DNA from: Neobacillus nitrireducens
GTDB lineage: Bacteria > Bacillota > Bacilli > Bacillales > Cytobacillaceae
Length of the DNA: 64,000 nucleotides
Assembly: GCF_030915405.1 (NCBI RefSeq)
Contig: NZ_CP133262.1
Coordinates: 3,286,001-3,350,000, forward strand
Direction: 5' to 3'
Shown here: positions 25,798 to 35,032 of the stretch, piece by piece
How the letters are laid out: every line of letters starts with the position of its first letter
Position numbering within the stretch: the stretch's first letter is position 1
Translations under genes and position numbers: made by a program
The notes under the pieces: model-generated
Told to the model about the DNA's origin: nothing
What the model saw: only the letters and a program-made list of their open reading frames with translations
Databases searched by the model: none

Positions 25798-26970
25798 ATG
25801 AGGAAAAAGAAATTAGCTGGTATCTTTATGTCGTTTATGGTTGCAGCGGGGGTGTTGGCAGGATGTAATTCAAGTGCTAGTGGTGATGGGGAAAAAGGCG
25901 GCAAGATTAAAATTGGTGCGAACCTCGAACTATCTGGCGGAGTAGCCTCTTATGGTCAATCAGCAAAAGAGGGTATTGAATTAGCCATCGAAGAAATCAA
26001 CAAAAAAGGGATTAATGGCAAAAAATTAGAATTAGTGACGGTTGATAATAAGTCTGATGCAGCAGAAGCTACAAGTGGTGCCCTTAAACTTGCTACACAA
26101 GATAAGGTAGTCGCAATGATTGGTGCTGCAACAAGTACAAACACCTTAGCACAAGTACAGATTGCCCAAGATAACAAAATTCCATTAATTACACCAACGG
26201 CAACAAACGCGACAATCACGAATAAAGATGGAAAGCTAAATGATTATGTTTTCCGTACCTGTTTTATTGACCCATTCCAAGGGACTGTTGCAGCAAACTT
26301 TGCAACCAATGATTTAAAGGTGAAGAGTGCAGCTGTTCTAATTGATAGCTCAAGCGACTACTCTAAAGGCCTTGCATCTTCGTTTAAAAAGAATTTTGAG
26401 GCCAATGGTGGAAAAATTGTTAAGGAAGAAGCATATGTGGCAAAAGATACAGATTTCCGTGCAACCTTAACAAATATAAAAGCAGCAAATCCGGAATATA
26501 TATTCGTTCCCGGTTTCTATGAAGAGGTTGGTTTAATTGTTAAACAAGCTCGTGAACTTGGCTTAAATGTACCAATCATGGGTGGTGACGGTTGGGACTC
26601 TCCTAATCTAGTAAAAATTGCAGGTAAAGATACACTTAATAACACATTTATTACTAACCACTATTCATCTGGTGACAGTGATAAGAAGGTTCAAGACTTT
26701 GTTACAGCGTTCAAGGCAAAATACGATGGTAAATCTCCAGATGCCTTTACAGCTTTAGGTTATGACACAGTTTACTTCCTTGCCGATGCGATTAAACGTG
26801 CTGGAAGTGGCGATTCTGAAAAAATCCGCAAAGCGCTTGAAGAAACAGATGGATTACAGCTTGTTTCTGGAAATGTGAAGCTTGATAAAAACCATGATCC
26901 AATTAAAGCCGCTGTTATCCTTGAGTACAAAAATGGTGAACAACAATTTAAAACTAAGATCAATCCTTAA
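25798..26970 (+). CDS. livJ: Branched-chain amino-acid ABC transporter, substrate-binding lipoprotein
   Basis: A 390-residue LivJ-type (Peripla_BP_6) binding protein. The signal peptide ends in Leu-Ala-Gly-Cys (Cys about 22), so it is lipid-anchored. 'IKIGANLELSGGVASYGQS' opens the mature fold, and 'AMIGAATSTNTLA', 'RTCFIDPFQG' and 'ALGYDTVYFLADA' are family blocks. It leads livHMGF. A 182-bp gap with a hairpin separates it from livH, which probably lets it be made in excess. Specificity for Leu/Ile/Val is by family; related amides or urea are possible. Confidence 0.9.
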   Translation: MRKKKLAGIFMSFMVAAGVLAGCNSSASGDGEKGGKIKIGANLELSGGVASYGQSAKEGIELAIEEINKKGINGKKLELVTVDNKSDAAEATSGALKLATQDKVVAMIGAATSTNTLAQVQIAQDNKIPLITPTATNATITNKDGKLNDYVFRTCFIDPFQGTVAANFATNDLKVKSAAVLIDSSSDYSKGLASSFKKNFEANGGKIVKEEAYVAKDTDFRATLTNIKAANPEYIFVPGFYEEVGLIVKQARELGLNVPIMGGDGWDSPNLVKIAGKDTLNNTFITNHYSSGDSDKKVQDFVTAFKAKYDGKSPDAFTALGYDTVYFLADAIKRAGSGDSEKIRKALEETDGLQLVSGNVKLDKNHDPIKAAVILEYKNGEQQFKTKINP

Positions 26971-27006
26971 TGAAAAGCAGAAGCGCCTAAGCGCGTAGCT
27001 TGACAA
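26971..27006 (+). repeat. Stop-codon-proximal intergenic repeat, short copy (after livJ)
   Basis: Starts at the base after the livJ stop. AAAGCAGAAGCGCC and GTAGCTTGACA match the two ends of the longer elements at 11571 and 43459 read in gene direction, with the middle missing. Confidence 0.65.
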
Positions 27007-27026
27007 ATTTTTATAGTTTGCCAGAG

Positions 27027-27055
27027 GGATAGGGAGCGAGACGTCTCCCTATTCT
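27027..27055 (+). other. Intercistronic hairpin between livJ and livH
   Basis: GATAGGGAG pairs with CTCCCTATT(C) around an 8-nt loop; no T run follows. It may protect the livJ part of the message or attenuate transcription into livH. Confidence 0.6.
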
Positions 27056-27152
27056 ACTTTATTAAAGAAATGCAAGTTTCCCAACATGCAAAGATTGTTT
27101 AATTGTATTTAAAAAAAGATACGTGAAGTCGGTCCAAAGGAGTGTATAACAG

Positions 27153-28031
27153 ATGGAAGTAATACAGCAGCTTGTCAACGGAATATCCTTGGGGAGTATT
27201 TATGCACTAATCGCCCTAGGGTACACAATGGTATACGGTATTGTAAAATTGATTAACTTTGCTCATGGAGATGTCTTCATGGTCGGTGCCTTTATAGGTT
27301 TTTATTCCATTACGATTCTTGATTTAGGGTTTTTCCCATCTTTACTTATTTCGATGGTTGCTTGCGCCATTTTTGGTGTATTAATCGAGAGGATTGCCTA
27401 CAAACCGCTTAGAAATGCGACTAGAATTGCCGCTCTAATTACGGCAATCGGAGTTTCACTATTCATCGAATATGGAACCATTTATGCACGTGGTGCCCAA
27501 CCGGAAGCTTATCCGGATGGAGTTGTTTCACTGAAGAGCTTAGAGATTTTTGGAGTGAAAATTAGCGGTCAGTCCATTCTTATTTTAGGAACATCTTTAT
27601 TCTTAATGATCTTATTACAATTTATCGTTCATAAAACAAAAATTGGTAAAGCCATGCGGGCTGTATCACACGATATGGATGCTGCTAGATTAATGGGGAT
27701 TAATGTGAATAACACGATCTCAGCAACCTTTGCCATTGGCTCTGCCCTTGCTGGAGCAGCTGGTGTGATCTTTGGTGTCTACTACACAAAAATTGAGCCA
27801 TTAATGGGAATTATCCCAGGGCTTAAAGCGTTTGTTGCCGCTGTTTTAGGCGGTATCGGAATTATTCCTGGTGCGATGGCCGGCGGTTTAGTATTAGGCG
27901 TAATCGAGTCGCTTGTCAGTGCAGCAGGCTATTCTCTCTGGCGCGACGGTGTAGCATTTGTCGTCCTAATCTTAATCTTAATCTTCCGTCCAGCAGGATT
28001 ATTTGGTAAAAATATCAGGGAAAAGGTTTAA
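27153..28031 (+). CDS. livH: Branched-chain amino-acid ABC transporter permease LivH
   Basis: A 292-residue membrane protein with about eight hydrophobic segments and the LivH hallmarks 'GSIYALIALGYTMVYGIVKLINFAHGD' region (key 'LINFAHGD'), 'AVSHDMDAARLMGIN' (ATPase-contact loop) and the C-terminal 'ILIFRPAGLFG'. SD AAAGGAG lies upstream of the ATG. It pairs with LivM to form the pore. Confidence 0.93.
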   Translation: MEVIQQLVNGISLGSIYALIALGYTMVYGIVKLINFAHGDVFMVGAFIGFYSITILDLGFFPSLLISMVACAIFGVLIERIAYKPLRNATRIAALITAIGVSLFIEYGTIYARGAQPEAYPDGVVSLKSLEIFGVKISGQSILILGTSLFLMILLQFIVHKTKIGKAMRAVSHDMDAARLMGINVNNTISATFAIGSALAGAAGVIFGVYYTKIEPLMGIIPGLKAFVAAVLGGIGIIPGAMAGGLVLGVIESLVSAAGYSLWRDGVAFVVLILILIFRPAGLFGKNIREKV

Positions 28032-28046
28032 GGGGGTCTTTTAGCG

Positions 28047-29021
28047 ATGAATATATTTAAACAAGCAAAGTTTTTCTGGACCTCGATTGTTTCAGCCATT
28101 GTTTTTTCGGTTATTATGCAATTTTTAATCACTGGTGGCACATTGAACCAGTTTTATGTAAACACATTATTTTTTATCGGTATTAATATTATCTTAGCTA
28201 CAAGTCTCCATTTGATTATCGGGATTACAGGACAATTTTCAATTGGACATGCAGGGTTCCTTGCAGTTGGCGCTTACGCCTCAGCGATTATGACCATGAA
28301 ACTGGGCTTGCCATTTCCAGTTGCAATCCTTGTTGGCGGTTTGGCAGCAGCAGTGGCCGGGCTGATTATTGGGATTCCTACCCTAAGACTAAAAGGAGAT
28401 TATCTTGCCATCGCGACACTTGGTTTTGGAGAGATTGTGAGAATCGTCTTTTTAAATATTGACTATGTCGGCGGTGCAAGCGGGATGACAGTCTCCCATT
28501 TAACAACATGGCCATGGCTGGTTGCTTGTGTAGTGCTAACGATCATTGTTATTGTGAACTTTACTAACTCAACACACGGACGAGCATGTATTTCAATCAG
28601 AGAAAATGAAATAGCTGCAGATGCGATGGGAATTAATACAACCTTTTATAAAGTTACAGCTTTCGCGATTGGTGCCTTTTTTGCGGGAATCGCCGGTGCC
28701 TTGTACGCGCATAACTTTTATATCATCCAACCTACAAACTTTGGCTTTTTAAAGTCATTTGATATTTTAATCTTTGTTGTACTAGGCGGGTTAGGAAGTA
28801 TGTCAGGAGCAGTTATTGCGGCCATCCTGTTAACCATTATTTCAACTTACCTTTCCAGCTATCCAGAAGTACGAATGGTTATTTACAGCCTTGTCCTAAT
28901 CGCGATGATGCTTTTCCGTCCGCAAGGGCTGCTCGGTACAAGAGAAATCACCTCATTCTTTAAAGCTGGTAAAACTGCTAAAGGAGGAGTACAGCATGAC
29001 AACAAGAAAACAGTTGCTTAA
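28047..29021 (+). CDS. livM: Branched-chain amino-acid ABC transporter permease LivM
   Basis: A 324-residue membrane protein. 'GQFSIGHAGFLAVGAYASA', 'TLRLKGDYLAIATLGFGEI', 'IRENEIAADAMGIN' (ATPase contact) and 'MLFRPQGLLG' are typical LivM blocks. It follows livH by 15 nt and its 3' end overlaps livG by 26 nt, so livG translation is coupled to it. Confidence 0.93.
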   Translation: MNIFKQAKFFWTSIVSAIVFSVIMQFLITGGTLNQFYVNTLFFIGINIILATSLHLIIGITGQFSIGHAGFLAVGAYASAIMTMKLGLPFPVAILVGGLAAAVAGLIIGIPTLRLKGDYLAIATLGFGEIVRIVFLNIDYVGGASGMTVSHLTTWPWLVACVVLTIIVIVNFTNSTHGRACISIRENEIAADAMGINTTFYKVTAFAIGAFFAGIAGALYAHNFYIIQPTNFGFLKSFDILIFVVLGGLGSMSGAVIAAILLTIISTYLSSYPEVRMVIYSLVLIAMMLFRPQGLLGTREITSFFKAGKTAKGGVQHDNKKTVA

Positions 29022-29775
29022 AGTAGAAAATGCCGGAATTCGTTTTGGCGGATTAAAGGCTGTATCAGATGTAAACTTGGAATTAAAACAAGGTGAACTT
29101 GTCGGTTTAATAGGCCCGAATGGTGCAGGTAAAACGACATTCTTTAACTTGTTAACAGGTGTTTATGTTCCGACCGAAGGAAGTATTTCGTTAGATGGCG
29201 AAAGACTAAACGGACAAGCACCTTATAAAATCACAAAAAAAGGTATTAGCCGGACATTTCAAAATATTCGTTTGTTTAGTGAACTTTCTGTTCTCGATAA
29301 TGTAAAGGTAGCCTACCATTCGCTAGCCAAGCATTCCATGTTGAGCTCCATTCTTCGCCTCCCCTCTCACTTTTCAGGTGAGAAAGAAATGGAGGAAAAG
29401 GCAATTGAATTCTTAAAAATCTTCAACCTGGAAAAGTTTATGCATGAAAAGGCGAAGAACTTACCATATGGTCAGCAGCGTCGTCTTGAAATTGCCAGGG
29501 CCTTGGCTGCAAATCCAAAATTATTGCTACTCGATGAACCGGCTGCTGGGATGAACCCACAGGAAACAGAAGAACTAATGAATTTAATTGCGTTAATCCG
29601 CGAGCGATTTTCATTAACGATCCTTTTAATTGAACATGACATGCTGCTGGTTATGGGTGTGTGTGAGCGAATCTATGTCCTTGACCATGGGCAATTAATT
29701 GCAGATGGCACTCCAGAAGAAATCAGAAATAATCCAAAAGTCATCGAAGCTTATCTTGGGGAGGAGGTCTCCTAA
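28996..29775 (+). CDS. livG: Branched-chain amino-acid ABC transporter ATP-binding protein LivG
   Basis: A 259-residue ATPase. Walker A 'GPNGAGKTT' (about 40-48), 'ISRTFQNIRLF', signature 'LPYGQQRR' (the LivG form of LSGGQ), Walker B 'LLLLDEPAAGMNP', H-loop 'IEHDM'. The ATG at 28996 lies inside livM and has AAAGGAGGAG upstream. It overlaps livF by one base. Confidence 0.94.
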   Translation: MTTRKQLLKVENAGIRFGGLKAVSDVNLELKQGELVGLIGPNGAGKTTFFNLLTGVYVPTEGSISLDGERLNGQAPYKITKKGISRTFQNIRLFSELSVLDNVKVAYHSLAKHSMLSSILRLPSHFSGEKEMEEKAIEFLKIFNLEKFMHEKAKNLPYGQQRRLEIARALAANPKLLLLDEPAAGMNPQETEELMNLIALIRERFSLTILLIEHDMLLVMGVCERIYVLDHGQLIADGTPEEIRNNPKVIEAYLGEEVS

Positions 29776-30482
29776 TGCTAAAAGTTAATGATATAAATGT
29801 ATATTACGGAAATATCCACGCACTAAAGGGCGTTTCCCTCGAGATCCATCAAGGGGAAATTGTCACACTGATTGGCGCCAATGGTGCGGGGAAAAGTACG
29901 CTCCTACAAACGATTTCTGGATTACTAAAGCCAAAAAATGGTGAAGTTGTCTTTGATAATGAACACGTGGCTGGCAAGGTTCCTCAATTAATTGTTAAAA
30001 GAGGTATTTCGCAAGTACCGGAAGGACGCCGTGTCTTTTCAAATATGTCCGTTGAGGAAAATCTTGAATTAGGTGCATACCTTCGTAAAGATAAAAAAGG
30101 CATTCAAGAAGATTTTGAAAAGGTCTTTCAGCTCTTCCCTCGCCTCTTGGAGCGCCGTAAGCAGCTATCTGGTACTCTTTCAGGTGGAGAGCAGCAAATG
30201 CTTGCCATGGGCCGGGCATTAATGGCTAGGCCGCGTCTATTACTTTTAGACGAACCGTCCATGGGTCTTGCTCCATTGTTAGTAAAAACAATCTTCAAGA
30301 TTATTGAAGAAATCAATAAAACAGGCACAACGATTCTATTAGTTGAGCAAAATGCGAATATGGCGCTTTCGATTGCCGACCGTGCCTATGTTATTGAAAC
30401 GGGTAAAATTGTTGCCTCAGGCACAGCTGAAGAACTAAATCAAAGCGACCAAATAAGAAATGCCTATCTTGGCGGGCACTAA
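29775..30482 (+). CDS. livF: Branched-chain amino-acid ABC transporter ATP-binding protein LivF
   Basis: A 235-residue ATPase. Walker A 'GANGAGKST', 'VPEGRRVFSNMSVEENL', signature 'LSGGEQQM', Walker B 'LLLLDEPSMGLAP' and H-loop replaced by the LivF-type 'LVEQNANMAL'. It overlaps the livG stop by one base (TAATG) and ends the operon ahead of a strong terminator. Confidence 0.94.
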   Translation: MLKVNDINVYYGNIHALKGVSLEIHQGEIVTLIGANGAGKSTLLQTISGLLKPKNGEVVFDNEHVAGKVPQLIVKRGISQVPEGRRVFSNMSVEENLELGAYLRKDKKGIQEDFEKVFQLFPRLLERRKQLSGTLSGGEQQMLAMGRALMARPRLLLLDEPSMGLAPLLVKTIFKIIEEINKTGTTILLVEQNANMALSIADRAYVIETGKIVASGTAEELNQSDQIRNAYLGGH

Positions 30483-30492
30483 ACCGCCTGAA

Positions 30493-30528
30493 AAAGGAGA
30501 TGAGGGGAATCCCTTCATCTCCTTTTAT
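30493..30528. terminator. Bidirectional terminator between livF and the radical-SAM gene
   Basis: AAAGGAGATGA pairs with TCATCTCCTTT, with an inner GGG/CCC, flanked by A and T runs. The genes converge here. Confidence 0.88.
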
Positions 30529-30530
30529 GA

Positions 30531-32339
30531 TTAAATTTTCATTTTTCTCTGTTCAGGGTCAAGCTGGAATTGCTGGCGGCGCTTTGGTTGTAATAGATGT
30601 CTAATCTTGTTTTCATAATCCTCATAGAGCTGTTCGAGGCCGACTAATGTAAGTGAAAAGAAGTTCGCGTAATTTTTGGGTGCTTCCCACTTCAACTCGT
30701 TCTTTCCACAAATGCTATATTTATTTAACTCCTCAATCTCCTCACGAATTTTAGCTAATTCAATAGGCTGCTGCTCTTCAGACAGGGAGAGAACATAATC
30801 AATTTTTTCAATAAAATCAATTGATTTCTCGATTTTCCACTTAATTTCTAGATAGCCATCCTCATCAATCAGACCGTATTTTAATTTGAAATCATTTAGT
30901 AGTTGAGCTGATTCGTAGGTTGAGTTAACAATGTCATCACGTGTCATATCTTTTGTTTCATAGCTTAGCATATGCTTCCATGAAGGCTGGCAAATCGCCT
31001 TGCGATGATCTTCGAGTGTATGGCAGAACTTTTTATAGCCGTGCAGTTCGGGATTTTCAAACGCAGGGCTTGCAGGATCAAGGAATGGTGCAAGTGGTGC
31101 AACAAAGTAGAAGATTCGTTTATCTTGTTTGCAGGCAAGATGAATCTTTTCACAGAAATCGATGTTTTCTAAGGCACTGTTATAGGTCTGTCCGGGAATC
31201 CCAACCATGAAGAATAAATCAATTTTTTTACAGCCATGCTTTAGAGCAAAATTAAGTGTATCGATGACTTTTGGGTTGGTACAATTAAATTTCCCGTTAT
31301 AGCGTCTGATTTTTTCATCATGTGTTTCAAGGGTGATTTCAATGCTGTAATTTGGGACACTATCATTCATTTGTTTAAAGAACTCTTCGTCTGCATACTG
31401 GAATAATTCAAAAACAATCTCATTTTTCAGATGAAGTTCCTTCAACCGGCTAAAAAATTCCTTCACGTATTCCCGTCCACCTTGGCGCAGGTCATGTAGA
31501 ATAAAAATCGGTGCCCGGCTAAAGCGCGAAATGAATTTAATGTCCTCAATCAGTTTTTCGGGTGACCTTAAGGCAAGCGAGCTCCGGTTACAGTTTTGAT
31601 CATATGCATCCTTGGAACCACCGCAGATGAGACAGTTTTGTGAGCAGCCTCGCGCTGTTAGTAAGGCTGTATTCGGATATTGAAGCCAGCCATTATACGG
31701 AAGCGGATCAAGGAAGTTCCGGTATTTAAAAACAGAGCGGATCGCATAGCGATAACCAGGTACATCAAGATCATCTAAATCCTTTGGAACGTAGGTAAGC
31801 GGATTATAGCCAATGTCGCTCCCCTTCTTCCAAGTTAAATTGGGAATGTCAGCATAGTGGGTATTCCCTTGTTCAATTTTATTCATTAAAAGAAGCATAA
31901 GCTTCTCGGTTGAATCGCCGCGCATAATAAAGTCAATGCATGGATATTCAATGAGCTCTTTATGATAATAGGTGGATGATAGTCCGCCGAAAATGACTGG
32001 TGTATCGGGATGTAGTTTTTTGACGATTTTTGCTAACTCAATACTGCCGTGTGCATGTGGCAGCCAATGAAGATCGATCCCGAACGCCTTGGTGTTAATT
32101 TTCCTTAACTTCGCTTCGACATCAAATTTGTCACTCATCAGCATCCGATTGGCGATATTAATAATTTTTACCCGAAGACCGTACCTTTCTAGATATTCTG
32201 CAATACTGGTGATTCCAATTGGGTACATTTCAAACACAGGTGATGAAGGAACTACATCACTAATGGGACCGGCAAGCAGGGAATTCTTTCTAAAGTCATA
32301 AACACTTGGTGCATGTAACAGAACTAAATCGTATTTCAT
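30531..32339 (-). CDS. B12-binding domain/radical SAM protein of unknown substrate
   Basis: About 602 residues. Residues 1-190 resemble a cobalamin-binding Rossmann domain ('VIFGGLSSTYYH' near 115). The radical SAM core follows, with the cluster motif Cys-x3-Cys-x2-Cys in 'ARGCSQNCLICGG' (about 228-240), then 'IEITLETHDEKIRRYNGKF' and 'FFMVGIPGQTYNSALEN', and a helical C-terminal extension of about 150 residues. Such enzymes methylate or rearrange unreactive carbons. It has no pathway neighbours, so the substrate is unknown. The ATG at 32339 with GAGGTGG upstream is preferred over in-frame codons up to 32423. Confidence 0.8.
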   Translation of the reverse strand: MKYDLVLLHAPSVYDFRKNSLLAGPISDVVPSSPVFEMYPIGITSIAEYLERYGLRVKIINIANRMLMSDKFDVEAKLRKINTKAFGIDLHWLPHAHGSIELAKIVKKLHPDTPVIFGGLSSTYYHKELIEYPCIDFIMRGDSTEKLMLLLMNKIEQGNTHYADIPNLTWKKGSDIGYNPLTYVPKDLDDLDVPGYRYAIRSVFKYRNFLDPLPYNGWLQYPNTALLTARGCSQNCLICGGSKDAYDQNCNRSSLALRSPEKLIEDIKFISRFSRAPIFILHDLRQGGREYVKEFFSRLKELHLKNEIVFELFQYADEEFFKQMNDSVPNYSIEITLETHDEKIRRYNGKFNCTNPKVIDTLNFALKHGCKKIDLFFMVGIPGQTYNSALENIDFCEKIHLACKQDKRIFYFVAPLAPFLDPASPAFENPELHGYKKFCHTLEDHRKAICQPSWKHMLSYETKDMTRDDIVNSTYESAQLLNDFKLKYGLIDEDGYLEIKWKIEKSIDFIEKIDYVLSLSEEQQPIELAKIREEIEELNKYSICGKNELKWEAPKNYANFFSLTLVGLEQLYEDYENKIRHLLQPKRRQQFQLDPEQRKMKI

Positions 32340-32630
32340 AAATTCCACCTCAAGTAGATTAGTTAGGCCAACAACTTCTTTCTTTTGTATAGGTAAATAT
32401 ATTTTGTTTGTGAGGAATTTCACATAGATAATTTAATTATAGTGAAAATGTAAATAATATCTTTTCTGGGAATGAAAGTAAATTATTATTGTTAAGTTAA
32501 GTGTACTATAATAATGGTTTAATAGAGTGACAAACGGGTGACAGATTTTGGGTGATTTTGTGTAATTTCCGTTGATTTAGTATGCTGAATCTGGATCGTA
32601 ATCTTCAAAGTCAGGGAGGGAATTTGTAAA

Positions 32631-33107
32631 GTGGCACAGGTTAAAACGAACGCTATGCGCATTTTGGATGCAAAAAAAGTTCACTATGAAATGCTTACTT
32701 ACGAAAATAAAGATGGAAAAATCGATGGTGTTTCTGTTGCGGAGAAAATCGGCAGGAACCCAAAGGAAGTCTTTAAAACGCTGGTTGCACAAGGCTCAAG
32801 TAAGAATGTATTTGTCTTCGTAATTCCCGTTACCGAGGAATTGGATTTGAAAAAGGCAGCCAAAGCAGCCGGTGAAAAGAATATTGAAATGCTTCCGGTG
32901 AAGGATATTCAGAAATGGACCGGATATATCCGCGGCGGCTGTTCGCCAATTGGCATGAAAAAGGAATATAAGACGTTTATTGATGAAAGCAGTAAGTCAC
33001 TCGAATCGATTATTGTAAGCGGCGGAAAAATTGGGGTGCAAATGGTTTTAGACCCAGTTCAATTAACGGATGTTACAAAAGCTGACATTGTCCCGATAAT
33101 TAAGTAA
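32631..33107 (+). CDS. ybaK: YbaK/EbsC-family Cys-tRNA(Pro) deacylase
   Basis: A 158-residue cytosolic trans-editing protein. The conserved Lys in 'EVFKTLVAQG' (about residue 46) and 'YIRGGCSPIGMKK' (about 100-112) are the YbaK landmarks, and 'TDVTKADIVPI' closes the fold. YbaK hydrolyses cysteine mischarged onto tRNA(Pro). It starts with GTG at 32631 after AGGGAGG. It is monocistronic as far as can be seen. Confidence 0.88.
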   Translation: MAQVKTNAMRILDAKKVHYEMLTYENKDGKIDGVSVAEKIGRNPKEVFKTLVAQGSSKNVFVFVIPVTEELDLKKAAKAAGEKNIEMLPVKDIQKWTGYIRGGCSPIGMKKEYKTFIDESSKSLESIIVSGGKIGVQMVLDPVQLTDVTKADIVPIIK

Positions 33108-33207
33108 GATTTTTTCCCTAGGCACTCACCTATGGGCGGCAATCGCATAAGATAGGGTGAAATTTAAAATTATCTTTCGAGTGTCACTATAAAAGGGAGT
33201 GTTGACA

Positions 33208-34311
33208 GTGGCAGGGAAAATTAAAAATTACTTTGCAGGCGGTAATACAGCGAGAGGCTTTCATAATTTATATGATACTAATCTGCAAGGACTTGACCGA
33301 TTATTTATTTTAAAAGGCGGCCCGGGAACCGGGAAGTCCTCACTAATGAAAAAAGTTGGTAATGAGTGGCTGGAAAAGGGTTATGATATTGAATTTTTAC
33401 ATTGTTCTTCCGATAACAATTCTATTGATGGTGTGTTGATTCCAGCGTTAAGGGTGGGCATCGTTGATGGAACTGCTCCGCATGTGATTGAACCGATTGC
33501 ACCCGGGGCAATCGATGAATATATCAACCTTGGGGAAGCCTGGGATGCCCGTGCACTAGCGATTCATAAAAACACGATCCTCAAGTTATCCAACCAAATT
33601 ATTAAAGCCTTCCATAAAGCGTATGATACCTATAAAGAAGCGCTGGATATCCACGATGATTGGGAAAAGATTTATATTAACAGCATGGACTTTAAGAAAG
33701 CCGATCAATTGACTAATAAATTAATTGATAGCTTTTTTGGTAAAATGAAGCTCAGCAAAAATTCAGATATCCGCCACCGCTTTTTAGGGGCAGCCACACC
33801 AAAAGGAGCGGTCGATTTTGTCCCAAATCTAACGGAAGAGATTCCAAAACGCTACTTTATTAAAGGGCGCCCGGGGTCCGGAAAGTCCACGATGCTGAAG
33901 AAGCTTGCGGCAGCGGCCGAAGTAAGAGGGGTCGATGTCGAGGTGTATCACTGCGGATTTGACCCGAATAGTCTTGATATGGTTATTTTCAGGGAGCTGG
34001 GGATTGCTATCTTTGATAGTACCGCCCCGCACGAATATTTCCCGAGCAGAGATGGCGATGAAATCATTGATATGTATGAATTACTGATTGCTCCAGGAAC
34101 TGATGAAATTTTTGAGGATATCATTAGTAAAATCTCAACGAATTATAAAAATAAAATGGTTGATGCTACGTCTTATTTGGCGAAGGCAAAGGAACTGCAT
34201 GATGAATTAGAGGGAATTTATATCGCCGCCATGGATTTTTCAGTCGTTGAACGGATCCAAAGTAAGATTGCTGAGGAGATTAGGGAACTTGCAGCGAGTA
34301 AAGTAGAATAA
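33208..34311 (+). CDS. Double P-loop ATPase of the PRK06851 family
   Basis: About 367 residues. It contains two homologous nucleotide-binding halves: Walker A 'GGPGTGKSS' near residue 37 and 'GRPGSGKST' near residue 220. Each is followed at a like distance by a matching block ('FLHCSSDNNSIDGV...DGTAPHV' and 'VYHCGFDPNSLDMV...DSTAPHE'), so the gene arose by internal duplication. No clear Walker B carboxylate pair or helicase motif is visible. The function is unknown. I use the GTG at 33208 (AGGGAG, 8-nt gap); the frame opens at 33199. Confidence 0.82.
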   Translation: MAGKIKNYFAGGNTARGFHNLYDTNLQGLDRLFILKGGPGTGKSSLMKKVGNEWLEKGYDIEFLHCSSDNNSIDGVLIPALRVGIVDGTAPHVIEPIAPGAIDEYINLGEAWDARALAIHKNTILKLSNQIIKAFHKAYDTYKEALDIHDDWEKIYINSMDFKKADQLTNKLIDSFFGKMKLSKNSDIRHRFLGAATPKGAVDFVPNLTEEIPKRYFIKGRPGSGKSTMLKKLAAAAEVRGVDVEVYHCGFDPNSLDMVIFRELGIAIFDSTAPHEYFPSRDGDEIIDMYELLIAPGTDEIFEDIISKISTNYKNKMVDATSYLAKAKELHDELEGIYIAAMDFSVVERIQSKIAEEIRELAASKVE

Positions 34312-34410
34312 CTAAACTTCAGCCTATCATCAAATTTATTAATTAATACTTCACCAAATTAGGCGAAGCGCATACATTAGAGGGAAAATAAATAGAAGGG
34401 GACTAAATCC

Positions 34411-35031
34411 GTGGATAATTTAAATTACCCTCAGGGTCATGGTAGTATGCCTAATTTTTCTTTTGAAAACAATCTTCGGCAATCACCTTCGTATGAAGGG
34501 GGTCACCAACCGCCGTCACATGGAGGGGGTCACCAACCGCCGTCACATGGAGGGGGTCACCAACCGCCGTCACATGGAGGGGGTCACCAACCGCCGTCAC
34601 ATGGAGGGGGTCACCAACCGCCGTCACATGGAGGGGGTCACCAGCCACCGCCGCACGGAGGAGGTCACCAGCCGCCACCGTTTGGAGGAGGTCACCAGCC
34701 GCCGCCGTTCGGAGGAGGTCATCAGCCGCCGCCGCACGAAGGAGGATATCATCCACCATATGGAGGAGGCCCACATTATGGAGGTGCACCGACTGCACCG
34801 CCACCAACCTTCATCCCACATGAAACAGTTGGATTATATGCAGTAGACCCAGGCGGAATTAGACACTGTTTGTACCGCTATACCTATGTTTGGTTGAATA
34901 ATGGAAGAAGCTTCTGGTATTACCCAACCTACGTTGGCAGAACATCTATCGCCGGGTATCGCTGGCGTGGATACTACTGGGATTATTACGGAATGGATTT
35001 AAACCGAATCCGTTCATTTAGCTGCCACTAA
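34411..35031 (+). CDS. GGGHQPPSH-repeat protein, possibly a spore coat or surface protein
   Basis: A 206-residue protein. Residues 30-112 are nine near-identical 9-residue repeats (GGGHQPPSH and variants with PPPH or PPPF). The C-terminal 70 residues are unique and rich in Tyr and Trp ('CLYRYTYVWLNNGRSFWYYP', then 'GYRWRGYYWDYYGMD'). There is no signal peptide. Tandem Gly-His-Pro tracts with an aromatic tail suggest a structural protein that could bind metal or be cross-linked on spores; that is inference. It starts with GTG after AGGGGAC. Confidence 0.75.
   Translation: MDNLNYPQGHGSMPNFSFENNLRQSPSYEGGHQPPSHGGGHQPPSHGGGHQPPSHGGGHQPPSHGGGHQPPSHGGGHQPPPHGGGHQPPPFGGGHQPPPFGGGHQPPPHEGGYHPPYGGGPHYGGAPTAPPPTFIPHETVGLYAVDPGGIRHCLYRYTYVWLNNGRSFWYYPTYVGRTSIAGYRWRGYYWDYYGMDLNRIRSFSCH
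34498..34746 (+). repeat. 27-bp coding tandem repeat (nine units)
   Basis: The T of GGTCACC recurs at 34503, 34530, 34557, 34584, 34611, 34638, 34665, 34692 and 34719, an exact 27-bp period. The first five to six units are essentially identical in DNA, including synonymous positions, so they expanded recently; the last three have drifted. Confidence 0.95.
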
Positions 35032-35032
35032 T

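Noticed and set aside
34439-34846. Alternative-frame ORFs with Arg/His-rich repeats inside the GGGHQPPSH gene
   Set aside because: A 27-bp repeat stays open in other frames by necessity; only the listed frame has a start with SD and a unique conserved-looking C-terminus.
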